This document shows, one piece after another, positions 1 through 7,759 of a stretch of 64,000 nucleotides of DNA (positions are counted from its first letter, which is position 1; every line of letters starts with the position of its first letter). Made by a program: the position numbers and the translations under genes. The stretch lies in assembly GCA_035633755.1 (NCBI GenBank), contig DASQEH010000080.1, positions 1 to 64,000 of the forward strand, given 5' to 3'. The notes under the pieces were generated by a model. It was not told the origin of the DNA and ran no database searches. It saw only the letters and a list, made by a program, of their open reading frames with translations. The stretch is from DASQEH01 sp035633755. GTDB lineage: Bacteria; Actinomycetota; Actinomycetes; Propionibacteriales; Nocardioidaceae.

Positions 1-1444
1 GCCACAGGAACATCGCCATGGTGGGCGGTGTGCCGTCCGGGTACGTCGCCATGTAGGCGTTGTCGATGTGGTTGCCGTCCGGCAGGCCACGGGCGGTGCT
101 GGCGCCGTCCAGGGCGTGCAGCAGCACGGGGTCGCGGCCGGAGCGCTCGAAGTTGCCCGCCCTGGCGGTGAAGCCGATCGGACGGCGTGCCAGGTAGTCG
201 TGGTACTTGCTGGCAAGGTAGAACGCGTTCGAGACGTCCTGCTTCTTGTTGGCTCGCCATGAGAACGGGACCCGCGGGTTCCACGAGCACTTGAAGGCCC
301 GGCTGCAGCGGGGATTCGAGTCGAACGGCGTGAAGGTGAACTGAGCCCGGGTCCGGTTGCCAGGTACCGGCGTGCGCTCGCGCGGTTCGACCCGATCGTT
401 GTCGTTGAGGTCCGCCCACGCGCTGACCGTTGCTCCTCGAAGCCAGGTGGCCTTCGGCTTGATCCAGCCACGCTTGACCAGGTCGACGACGTGCTGCTTG
501 CCGCCCCGCGCCGCGCCCGGGTAGTAGTCGAATACCCGAGCCTCCCCTTGGTCGAACTGCACCAGGTCACGCCGGTACAGCACCTGGCCGGTCTCAGCGT
601 CCAGCACATGGCTGTAGGCGAGAGTGGCACCTGCGTCGGTCAGAGTGTGCCAACCGAGTCGCAGCCCACGGGGAGTCGTGAACCACACCAGTCGTGCGCT
701 GTCGCCATTCGACCATGAGGTGGCGCTGCCGGACGACTTGGAGGCAGTGGCTGACTGCAGCGATCCGTTCACATCGCGGACTGCAGAGGCACGTGCCTGG
801 GCGGGAACCGTCTTGGGCGACGCAGACACACTTTGCTTCGTCAAGCCCGACACGGGTGAGCCTTGGACAGAGATGACCTGGCCCCGGGCGCTGACATGGA
901 CCTTGAGGCCGTTGCCGAACACCGGGACGCCATCCTTGACCTGCTCCCAAGACATGTGGTGCGTCCCGATGACGTCCACGTAGTCCTGTCGCAGCCGGAG
1001 CGTGGACAGATCGGCCGAGGTCAAGCCGAAAGCTGCGCTGTTCGCCCGGACGTAACCGAGCGCGATCGCCTGCGCCGGCCGGCTGCTCGCAGCAGTCAGG
1101 AAGCCGTCGAGCCTGCCGACATTGCGAGGCGTCCGCGTCAAGGGGTCCATATCGACGATCGCCTCGACTCCGAGGGACCCCCGGAGGGCCTGCATCGCCT
1201 TGCTGTTCTCAGCGAGTGCCTCGCTGGTGGCGGCCAGGGCAGACTTGGCATCCAGGACGCGAGCGTCGAAGTTGCCCTTGCGCTCACGTTGGCTATGGTC
1301 GGGCCCCTTGGTGCTGAGCCGATCGGAATCGTTCGGTGAAGGAGCGGTGGCACTGCTTTGCGGCAGGCCGCTCAGTACCAGGCCAGCGACTGCGCTGACG
1401 GCGAGGGTGGCGACGGCGCCCTGGCGGGCGCGGCTTGCTGACAC
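1..1444 (-). CDS. Secreted M36 (fungalysin-type) metallopeptidase, N-terminal part only
   Basis: The gene runs off the left edge, so only about 481 N-terminal residues are visible. I place the start at GTG 1444 because GGAGG lies 8 nt upstream (1453-1457). A Sec signal peptide follows directly: an Arg-containing start, then AVATLAVSAVAGLVLSGL, with cleavage near residue 30. After a polar linker comes a propeptide-like region at about 80-240, with QAIALGYVRANSAAFGLT and VLDAETGQVLYRRDLV, typical of the FTP/PepSY prodomains of fungalysins. The last visible residues, DGTPPTMAMFLW, match the N-terminal part of the M36 catalytic domain. The HEXXH zinc motif would lie outside the window. Likely an exported, self-inhibited protease. 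It is divergent from hutH, so it may share regulation with histidine use (inference). Confidence 0.85.
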   Translation of the reverse strand, partial: MSASRARQGAVATLAVSAVAGLVLSGLPQSSATAPSPNDSDRLSTKGPDHSQRERKGNFDARVLDAKSALAATSEALAENSKAMQALRGSLGVEAIVDMDPLTRTPRNVGRLDGFLTAASSRPAQAIALGYVRANSAAFGLTSADLSTLRLRQDYVDVIGTHHMSWEQVKDGVPVFGNGLKVHVSARGQVISVQGSPVSGLTKQSVSASPKTVPAQARASAVRDVNGSLQSATASKSSGSATSWSNGDSARLVWFTTPRGLRLGWHTLTDAGATLAYSHVLDAETGQVLYRRDLVQFDQGEARVFDYYPGAARGGKQHVVDLVKRGWIKPKATWLRGATVSAWADLNDNDRVEPRERTPVPGNRTRAQFTFTPFDSNPRCSRAFKCSWNPRVPFSWRANKKQDVSNAFYLASKYHDYLARRPIGFTARAGNFERSGRDPVLLHALDGASTARGLPDGNHIDNAYMATYPDGTPPTMAMFLW

Positions 1445-1467
1445 GATGAGTGCCTCCAGAAGGACGG

Positions 1468-1484
1468 TGGGGGACCGTCCCCCA
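1468..1484. promoter_or_regulatory. 17-bp inverted repeat upstream of the M36 protease gene
   Basis: TGGGGGAC, one central C, then GTCCCCCA form a perfect inverted repeat 24-40 nt upstream of the protease GTG. It could be an operator or a hairpin in the mRNA leader. No regulator can be assigned. Confidence 0.5.
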
Positions 1485-1502
1485 GACGGACTGACCTTAG
1501 AC

Positions 1503-1553
1503 CCAAATGTGACTCCCGTCACCCCTCACTGTGACGAAGCTGTCACAATTTGG
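1503..1553. promoter_or_regulatory. Array of GTGAC/GTCAC half-sites between the protease gene and hutH
   Basis: Four half-sites alternate: GTGAC 1509-1513, GTCAC 1518-1522, GTGAC 1531-1535, GTCAC 1542-1546. CCAAAT (1503-1508) and ATTTGG (1548-1553) flank the block, so the whole is roughly an inverted repeat. TGTGA-N6-TCACC at 1508-1523 differs at one base from the Crp consensus TGTGA-N6-TCACA. The second pair has an 8-nt gap and does not fit Crp. Probably the operator region of the divergent promoters. Confidence 0.5.
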
Positions 1554-1634
1554 TACGGCGCCCGGAGGAGGGACGCGGCACGACCGCGGCTGCGGGATAT
1601 CCCGAGGGATGCGGGAGTGCGATGATCGGAAGCG

Positions 1635-3185
1635 ATGACGCACACCGTTCGAGTCGACGTCGGACCGCTGACACCGGATGACATCGTGGCCGTCGCTCGC
1701 CACGGCGCAGCCGTCGAGTTGACTCGCGCCGCCTCGAACGCCATCGCGTCATCACGCAGTGCCGTCGACGACCTCGCCGCCGCCTCAACGCCCTCCTACG
1801 GCATCTCGACCGGGTTCGGAGCGCTGGCGACGAGGCACATACCCCCCGACAAGCGGACCCAGCTCCAGAAGTCGCTGGTGCGATCCCACGCAGCCAGCGC
1901 TGGTCCCGAGGTTGAGGCCGAGGTGGTCCGGGCGCTGATGCTGCTGCGGTTGTCCACGCTGGCGACCGGACGAACCGGAATCCGGCTCGAGACCGCCCAG
2001 GCGCTGGCCGCGATGCTGACCGCCGGTATCACTCCCGTGGTTCATGAGTACGGCAGTCTCGGATGCTCCGGTGACCTCGCACCCCTCGCGCACTGCGCGT
2101 TGGCGCTGATGGGCGAGGGAGACACTCGCGACGGCTGTGGCCGGCTCATGCCGGCGGCCGAGGCGCTGGCTGGTGCTGGGATCTCACCCGTCGAGCTCGC
2201 CGCCAAGGAGGGGCTGGCCCTGATCAACGGCACCGACGGAATGCTGGGCATGCTCCTGCTGGCCATTGCCGACCTGCGTGGCCTGCTGAAGGTCGCCGAC
2301 ATCGCCGCTGCCATGTCAGTCGAGGGACTGCTGGGAACCGACAGGGTGTTCGCCGCCGACCTTCAGTCGCTGCGCCCGCATCCGGGCCAAGGTGTCTCGG
2401 CGGGGAACCTTCGCGCGCTGTTGAGCGGCTCCGCAGTGGTGGCGAGCCACCGGGGGGATGACTGCACCCGCGTCCAGGACGCGTACTCACTGCGGTGCTC
2501 GCCCCAAGTGCAGGGGGCCGCCCGCGACACGGTCGAGTACGCCGCCGTCGTGGCCGGCCGTGAGCTCGCGTCGGCTATCGACAATCCTGTCGTCCTGCCC
2601 GACGGCCGCGTGGAGAGCAACGGCAACTTCCACGGCGCACCGCTGGCCTATGTGCTGGACTTCCTCGCCATCCCGGTCGCCGACGTCGCCAGCATGTCCG
2701 AGCGTCGGACCGATCGGTTCCTCGACCGCGCCCGAAACTCGGGATTGCCGCCTTTCCTGGCCTTCGACGCCGGCGTCGACAGCGGGCACATGATCGCGCA
2801 GTACACCTCGGCGGGAATCGTCTCTGAGCTCAAGCGGCTCGCCAACCCGGCCAGTGTCGACTCGATCCCGTCGAGCGCCATGCAGGAGGACCACGTGTCG
2901 ATGGGCTGGTCCTCGGCGCGCAAGCTGCGGCGAAGTGTCGACGGGCTGGCGACGGTCCTCGCCATCGAAGTCCTCACGGCAGCCCGAGCGCTCGACCTGC
3001 GTGCGCCGCTGACCCCGGCGCCTGCCACGGCGGCTGTCATCGCGGCTCTTCGACAGCGGGTGCCAGGACCGGGGCCGGATCGGCACCTGTCACCGGAGAT
3101 CGCCGCCGCCGTCGATCTGGTCACGTCGGGCGCCTTGGTCGCCGCTGCCAATGCCGCCCTCCCGGCCGACTTCCCGCTCGAATGA
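1635..3185 (+). CDS. hutH: Histidine ammonia-lyase
   Basis: First step of histidine degradation: L-histidine to trans-urocanate and ammonia, in the cytoplasm. The 516-residue length is normal for the family. The catalytic Tyr loop YGISTGFG is at 55-62. The prosthetic-group segment is GSLGCSGDLAPLAH at 140-153, so the MIO cofactor would form from Cys144-Ser145-Gly146 rather than the more common Ala-Ser-Gly; as I recall, actinobacterial histidases such as that of Streptomyces griseus share this. The QEDHVSMGW motif of the family is present near residue 420. hutU follows after 62 nt, probably in the same transcript. The ribosome site is weak: GGAAG lies only 2 nt before the ATG. Confidence 0.95.
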   Translation: MTHTVRVDVGPLTPDDIVAVARHGAAVELTRAASNAIASSRSAVDDLAAASTPSYGISTGFGALATRHIPPDKRTQLQKSLVRSHAASAGPEVEAEVVRALMLLRLSTLATGRTGIRLETAQALAAMLTAGITPVVHEYGSLGCSGDLAPLAHCALALMGEGDTRDGCGRLMPAAEALAGAGISPVELAAKEGLALINGTDGMLGMLLLAIADLRGLLKVADIAAAMSVEGLLGTDRVFAADLQSLRPHPGQGVSAGNLRALLSGSAVVASHRGDDCTRVQDAYSLRCSPQVQGAARDTVEYAAVVAGRELASAIDNPVVLPDGRVESNGNFHGAPLAYVLDFLAIPVADVASMSERRTDRFLDRARNSGLPPFLAFDAGVDSGHMIAQYTSAGIVSELKRLANPASVDSIPSSAMQEDHVSMGWSSARKLRRSVDGLATVLAIEVLTAARALDLRAPLTPAPATAAVIAALRQRVPGPGPDRHLSPEIAAAVDLVTSGALVAAANAALPADFPLE

Positions 3186-3247
3186 CCGCAGTGAGTGAGT
3201 ACGGGCCACCAGCTACCCCGTGACCGACCTGACCGACTGAGAGGAAG

Positions 3248-4942
3248 ATGTCGATGACCCAGTCCCGCGTCGTACGAGCCGCGCGAGGAACGGAGTTGAC
3301 CGCGAAGTCGTGGCAGACCGAGGCGCCGCTGAGGATGCTGATGAACAACCTGGACCCACAGGTCGCCGAGCACCCCGAGGACCTCGTCGTCTACGGCGGC
3401 TCGGGCAAGGCGGCACGCGACTGGCCGTCGTTCGACGCCATCGTCCGTTCCCTTGTCGATCTCGAGCTCGACGAGACGCTCCTGGTCCAAAGCGGCCGCC
3501 CCGTCGCGATCATGCGTACTCACGAGTGGGCGCCGCGCGTGCTCATCGCCAACTCCAACCTGGTCGGGGACTGGGCCAACTGGGAGGAGTTCCGCCGCCT
3601 CGAGGCACTCGGGTTGACCATGTACGGCCAGATGACCGCCGGGTCGTGGATCTACATCGGCACCCAGGGGATCTTGCAGGGGACGTACGAGACGTTTGCG
3701 GCGATCGCCGCCAGCCGCGCCGCCCGAACCGCCGCCACTGGAGCCGGCCGGCCGGTCGACGAGACACTGCGCGGCACCATCACCGTGACGGCTGGGCTCG
3801 GCGGCATGGGAGGGGCGCAGCCGTTGGCTGTCACGATGAACGAGGGCGTGTGTCTGTGCATCGAGTGCGATGACACCCGCATCGCTCGCCGGATCGAGCA
3901 CGGCTACCTCGACGTCCGGGCCGACTCCCTCAGCCACGCACTCGCGCTGGCGGTCGAGGCACGCGATGCCGGTAAGCCGCTGTCGATCGGCGTCCTCGGG
4001 AACGCCGCTGAGATGGTCCCCGAGCTGCTCGCGCTGGACGCCCCCATCGACATCGTGACCGACCAGACATCAGCCCACGATCCGCTCATGTACCTGCCGA
4101 TCGGCGTCGAGCACGACGAGTGGGAGGCATTGCGGACCAAGGACCCCGAAGGGATGACCCAACGTGCCCGCGAATCCATGGCCGCGCACTGCGAGGCCAT
4201 GGTCGGGTTCCTCGACGCCGGAGCCGAGGTATTCGACTACGGCAACTCGCTGCGCGCCGAGGCCCAGCTCGGGGGGTACACGCGGGCCTTCGACTACCCG
4301 GGTTTCGTCCCCGCCTACATCCGCCCGTTGTTCTGCGAGGGCAAGGGCCCTTTTCGCTGGGCGGCGCTGTCGGGCGACCCCAGGGACATCGAGGCGACCG
4401 ACAAGGCGATCCTCGACCTGTTCCCGGACGACGACAAGCTGGCCCGGTGGATCTCCAAGGCACGTCAGCGGGTCTCGTACCAGGGGCTACCGGCACGCAT
4501 CTGCTGGCTGGGGTACGGCGAACGCCACCTCGCCGGGATGCGCTTCAACGACATGGTCGCGTCGGGCGCGCTGCAGGCACCTCTGGCCATCGGCCGGGAC
4601 CACCTCGACTGTGGCTCCGTCGCCTCGCCCTACCGCGAGACGGAGTCCATGCTGGACGGCTCGGACGCCATCGCCGACTGGCCATTGCTCAACGCGATGG
4701 TGAACGTCGCCTCCGGAGCCTCCTGGGTCTCCATTCATCATGGGGGTGGGGTGGGAATCGGACGGTCCATTCATGCCGGGCAGGTGGTCGTCGTCGACGG
4801 CACCGAGCTAGCCGGCCGCAAGGCGGAGCGGGTACTGACGAACGACCCCGCCATGGGAGTCGTACGCCACGTCGACGCGGGATATGACCGCGCCGACGAG
4901 GTCGCGGCCGAGCGTGACGTCCCGATCCCCATGCGGGGGTAA
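3248..4942 (+). CDS. hutU: Urocanate hydratase
   Basis: Second step of histidine degradation: urocanate to 4-imidazolone-5-propionate, using tightly bound NAD+ as an electrophile. The 564-residue length is typical. The NAD-binding glycine motif GLGGMGGAQP is at 183-192. Other family blocks are present: IRPLFCEGKGPFRW with the conserved Cys, RICWLGYGER, IGRDHLDCGSVASPYRETE and IHHGGGVGIG. The start at 3248 follows GAGAGGAAG. ATG 3254, two codons on, is an alternative. The gene ends 18 bp from the convergent nitroreductase gene, where the hut cluster is interrupted. Confidence 0.95.
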   Translation: MSMTQSRVVRAARGTELTAKSWQTEAPLRMLMNNLDPQVAEHPEDLVVYGGSGKAARDWPSFDAIVRSLVDLELDETLLVQSGRPVAIMRTHEWAPRVLIANSNLVGDWANWEEFRRLEALGLTMYGQMTAGSWIYIGTQGILQGTYETFAAIAASRAARTAATGAGRPVDETLRGTITVTAGLGGMGGAQPLAVTMNEGVCLCIECDDTRIARRIEHGYLDVRADSLSHALALAVEARDAGKPLSIGVLGNAAEMVPELLALDAPIDIVTDQTSAHDPLMYLPIGVEHDEWEALRTKDPEGMTQRARESMAAHCEAMVGFLDAGAEVFDYGNSLRAEAQLGGYTRAFDYPGFVPAYIRPLFCEGKGPFRWAALSGDPRDIEATDKAILDLFPDDDKLARWISKARQRVSYQGLPARICWLGYGERHLAGMRFNDMVASGALQAPLAIGRDHLDCGSVASPYRETESMLDGSDAIADWPLLNAMVNVASGASWVSIHHGGGVGIGRSIHAGQVVVVDGTELAGRKAERVLTNDPAMGVVRHVDAGYDRADEVAAERDVPIPMRG

Positions 4943-4960
4943 TCCCCTCAACCGCACCCG

Positions 4961-5557
4961 TCACCACGACGAGCGGTGGACCACCGCGTCCAGCGAGCGG
5001 CGGCCACGCTTGAGGGAGGGAGAGGGCGTGTCCTCGGCCCGGTGCCCGATGGTGAGAGCACCGATGGGCGAGTAGTCGTCGGGCACGTGGAACTCGTCGC
5101 GGAAGGCGGCGGTCGTCTCCGGCGGGATGCCGAAGAAGCACGCGCCGAGGCCCTCGTCGACCACGGTGAGCAGCATCAGCAGGGCCGCCATGCCGGTGTC
5201 GATGTCCCAGTAGGGCACCGGCCAGCGTGACTCGTCGCGGTCCGTCCAGCCCTTGTCAGCGGCGGCGTACCGATCCAGGTAATCGCGTTTGCACGACAAG
5301 GGGACGATGACCACCGGCGCGCGGCGCATGCCCACGGACCACGCGTCGTTACCCTCACCCGCCGGAGTCGTGCAGTCCCAGAAGCGGGCGATGTCGTCCG
5401 CCGAGTCGAGGAGCAGGAACGCCCAGCCCTGACTGAAGCCGGCACTGGGGGCGTGCAGGGCATTGGTGAGGATGCGCTCAATGACGGCGGGCTCGACTGC
5501 CCGGCTGCTGTAGTTGCGCACCATCCGGCGCCTGCTGACGACCGCCTGGAACTCCAT
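4961..5557 (-). CDS. Nitroreductase family protein
   Basis: A 198-residue FMN-dependent nitroreductase-like protein. The N-terminal block VVSRRRMVRNYSSRAVEP with the following helix APSAGFSQGWAF is the classic FMN phosphate and substrate region. GACFFGIPPE and the C-terminal IGALTIGHRAED match the second FMN-binding part. Enzymes of this fold reduce nitro groups, quinones or flavins, or act in cofactor maturation; the substrate cannot be told from sequence. The gene starts 4 nt after the stop of the spermidine-synthase-like gene upstream on the same strand, so the two are almost certainly co-transcribed. The pair sits inside the hut cluster on the opposite strand. Confidence 0.88.
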   Translation of the reverse strand: MEFQAVVSRRRMVRNYSSRAVEPAVIERILTNALHAPSAGFSQGWAFLLLDSADDIARFWDCTTPAGEGNDAWSVGMRRAPVVIVPLSCKRDYLDRYAAADKGWTDRDESRWPVPYWDIDTGMAALLMLLTVVDEGLGACFFGIPPETTAAFRDEFHVPDDYSPIGALTIGHRAEDTPSPSLKRGRRSLDAVVHRSSW

Positions 5558-5561
5558 CCGC

Positions 5562-7604
5562 CTATCCTGCCGCCGACGTGGCCGGTCCCCGCACCGCCCC
5601 GGTGGCCTGCCGCTCGGTCGATGGTGACATCAGGTACGCCGCCAAGTAGAGGGCCGCGCAGACGATGAGGAGAGCACGGTAACCGGTGGCGAGCGCCAGG
5701 TACTCCAGGCACCCACCGAACATGGCTCCGAGCAGGTTCGTCCCGAAGGCCGTCGTAGGGTCCCGGCTGAGGCTGAACCGCTTTGCGAAGATGACATTGG
5801 CCGCCATGATCGGGATGAACGCGAGCAGGACCGCGACGACCAGGCGCGCGAACAGCGGCAGCGACAACACCCACGACGTCGGCACCAGCCAGGCCAGCGC
5901 GAGCCCGCCGAACAGCGCCAGGTACATGATCCGAAGCGGAGGAACCTCGAAGCGGCGGGTCACCTCGACTGCTGCGAGCACGGCTACCAGCACGCCACCG
6001 AAGACGAGAGCGTTGACCAGCCAGGTGGTGCCGAAGTACAAGGCGAAGCCGGTCACGTTCTTTGTCTCGAGCAGCAGGAACGCCGCACCCAGCAGGAACA
6101 GGTCGCGGTAGTCCCACATCCGGCGAACCTGCCGGGCGCCGCCGACCACGCCGATGGAGATGACGCTCGCGACCAGGATGAGGCCCAGAGTGACCAGGTA
6201 GATCGTCGGGATCCCGAACAGGCCCACGTCGTCGTCGACGTACAGGAAGGGATGGTCGTCCGTGGACGGTGCCGGCGCCGTGGCAGTGGGCTGCCAGGTG
6301 GCGTCGCAGGACTGGTCGCCGGGGGTCAACCCCACCACGAACACCGCCAGCGAGATCGCCTCGGGTTGGGACAACAAGCAGGGCGGATGCCCGAATGCCC
6401 GGTCCATCGTGTTGCCGAGCCGGTCGACGAGCCACGGCTCGCGGTAGAAGTTGTACATGGAGAACGCCCCGCCGGGGGCCAGGTGCTCGCGGGCCGCCTG
6501 CATGGCCTGCTCGGTGAAGAGGTAGCTCTCCAGGCGCAGCGCGCTCGCCCCGGAGACCAGCGTCAGCGAGTCGGGCAGCGCGAACAGGATGAGGTCGTAG
6601 GTCGACGTCGTCCGCTCCAGGAACGCCCTGCCGTCATTGACGTAGGTCGACACGCGGGGGTCGGCGTAGGCGTCGTCCGGGTTGTGGCGGCGACCGAACT
6701 CCAGCAGAGTCGGGTCGATCTCGACGGCGTCGACGTGCTCGACGCCGTGCGACAAGGCGATGGACACGTCGGTGCCCGTACCGGCGCCGACGATGAGCAC
6801 GCGCTTCGGAGGACGCGTGATCCGACGGTAGGGCTCGTCGTAGAACGGCTCCTCCGCCAAGCGGGTGGCCGCCGTCGTCAGTCGCTGGTGGGGGATGCCG
6901 TTGACGTACACCTGCCACTGGGTGCCGCCGTCGGCGGCGGCCTCCTGGAAGGTCGAGACCCGGTAGTAGGGCGACCAGAACACGCCCTCGTCCTCGTCGC
7001 TGACCAGCGGATAGGCGAACATCGCGACGGTCGCCACCGCCAAGGTGAGGGTCACCGACAACCCGGCGGCACCCAGCAGCACCGTGAACAGCAGCGCGAC
7101 GACGCCGAACCAGACCAGCGGAGGCATGCCGGTGAACGAGCAGACCGTGAAGGCGCCGATGCCTGCCAGGGAGCCCAGCAAGTCGTATCGGTAGGCGTCC
7201 AATCGCGGCATCTGGGTGAAGCAGTCCGCCACCAGCTCGCCCGGCCCGGCCATGATCGCCGCGACAGCGAGGAAGATCACCGGAAGTGTCACCTCGAGCG
7301 GCGGACCTGACGTGCTGAGACTGGTGAAGAAGATGACGGAGCTGTCCTCGCGGTCCACGGCGACCGGGTAGGCGGACAGGAACCCGACGAGCCCTAGCAG
7401 CGCCACCGGTGAGTAGTACGGCGGCTGTCGCCGGGGGCGCGCGGCACGGAGGAACCCCAGGCCGATTCCGAGGAACGAGCCCAGCAGGACGAAGTTGCTG
7501 AAGTAGCTGAGGTGGACGACCTCGGCGCCCGACCACCGGATCAGCGCGAGCTCGAGGAACAGCATCAGGGCGCTCGCGAGCACTAGTCGCAACCGACTCG
7601 ACAC
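5562..7604 (-). CDS. Membrane-embedded spermidine-synthase-like (SAM-binding fold) protein
   Basis: 680 residues in three parts. Residues 1-200 hold several membrane helices, for example LVLASALMLFLELALI and VWFGVVALLFTVLLGAAGL. A soluble Rossmann domain at about 215-420 has VLIVGAGTGTDVSIAL (269-284) and the acidic strand DAVEIDPTLLEF, as in polyamine aminopropyltransferases. A further set of helices lies at about 485-655. Related bacterial membrane proteins carry this fold, but their substrates are mostly unknown, so I do not claim spermidine synthesis. GTG start at 7604 with GAGGA 5 nt upstream. First gene of a two-gene operon with the nitroreductase; divergent from the M20 hydrolase gene 155 bp away. 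Confidence 0.85.
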   Translation of the reverse strand: MSSRLRLVLASALMLFLELALIRWSGAEVVHLSYFSNFVLLGSFLGIGLGFLRAARPRRQPPYYSPVALLGLVGFLSAYPVAVDREDSSVIFFTSLSTSGPPLEVTLPVIFLAVAAIMAGPGELVADCFTQMPRLDAYRYDLLGSLAGIGAFTVCSFTGMPPLVWFGVVALLFTVLLGAAGLSVTLTLAVATVAMFAYPLVSDEDEGVFWSPYYRVSTFQEAAADGGTQWQVYVNGIPHQRLTTAATRLAEEPFYDEPYRRITRPPKRVLIVGAGTGTDVSIALSHGVEHVDAVEIDPTLLEFGRRHNPDDAYADPRVSTYVNDGRAFLERTTSTYDLILFALPDSLTLVSGASALRLESYLFTEQAMQAAREHLAPGGAFSMYNFYREPWLVDRLGNTMDRAFGHPPCLLSQPEAISLAVFVVGLTPGDQSCDATWQPTATAPAPSTDDHPFLYVDDDVGLFGIPTIYLVTLGLILVASVISIGVVGGARQVRRMWDYRDLFLLGAAFLLLETKNVTGFALYFGTTWLVNALVFGGVLVAVLAAVEVTRRFEVPPLRIMYLALFGGLALAWLVPTSWVLSLPLFARLVVAVLLAFIPIMAANVIFAKRFSLSRDPTTAFGTNLLGAMFGGCLEYLALATGYRALLIVCAALYLAAYLMSPSTERQATGAVRGPATSAAG

Positions 7605-7759
7605 AAGCGTCCTCTCGTGGAAGCAGCGGCGGCCACCAGACCGACGCCGGCCGCGACCGGGGTCTGCGCGCCATTGTCACACGGGCCGCTGGCGTCGTCG
7701 GTGACCGACCGCGAGCACTGCCAGGCCGCTTGGGCGGCCGGTTCTGACATATTGCTGCT

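Noticed and set aside
1530..1547. A second Crp site, TGTGAC...GTCACA
   Set aside because: The half-sites are 8 nt apart, not 6 as in Crp sites, so I report only a general inverted-repeat array.
2648..3937. A 429-codon frame on the minus strand across hutH and hutU
   Set aside because: Overlaps the ends of two well-supported enzymes; Arg/Gly/His-rich shadow sequence.
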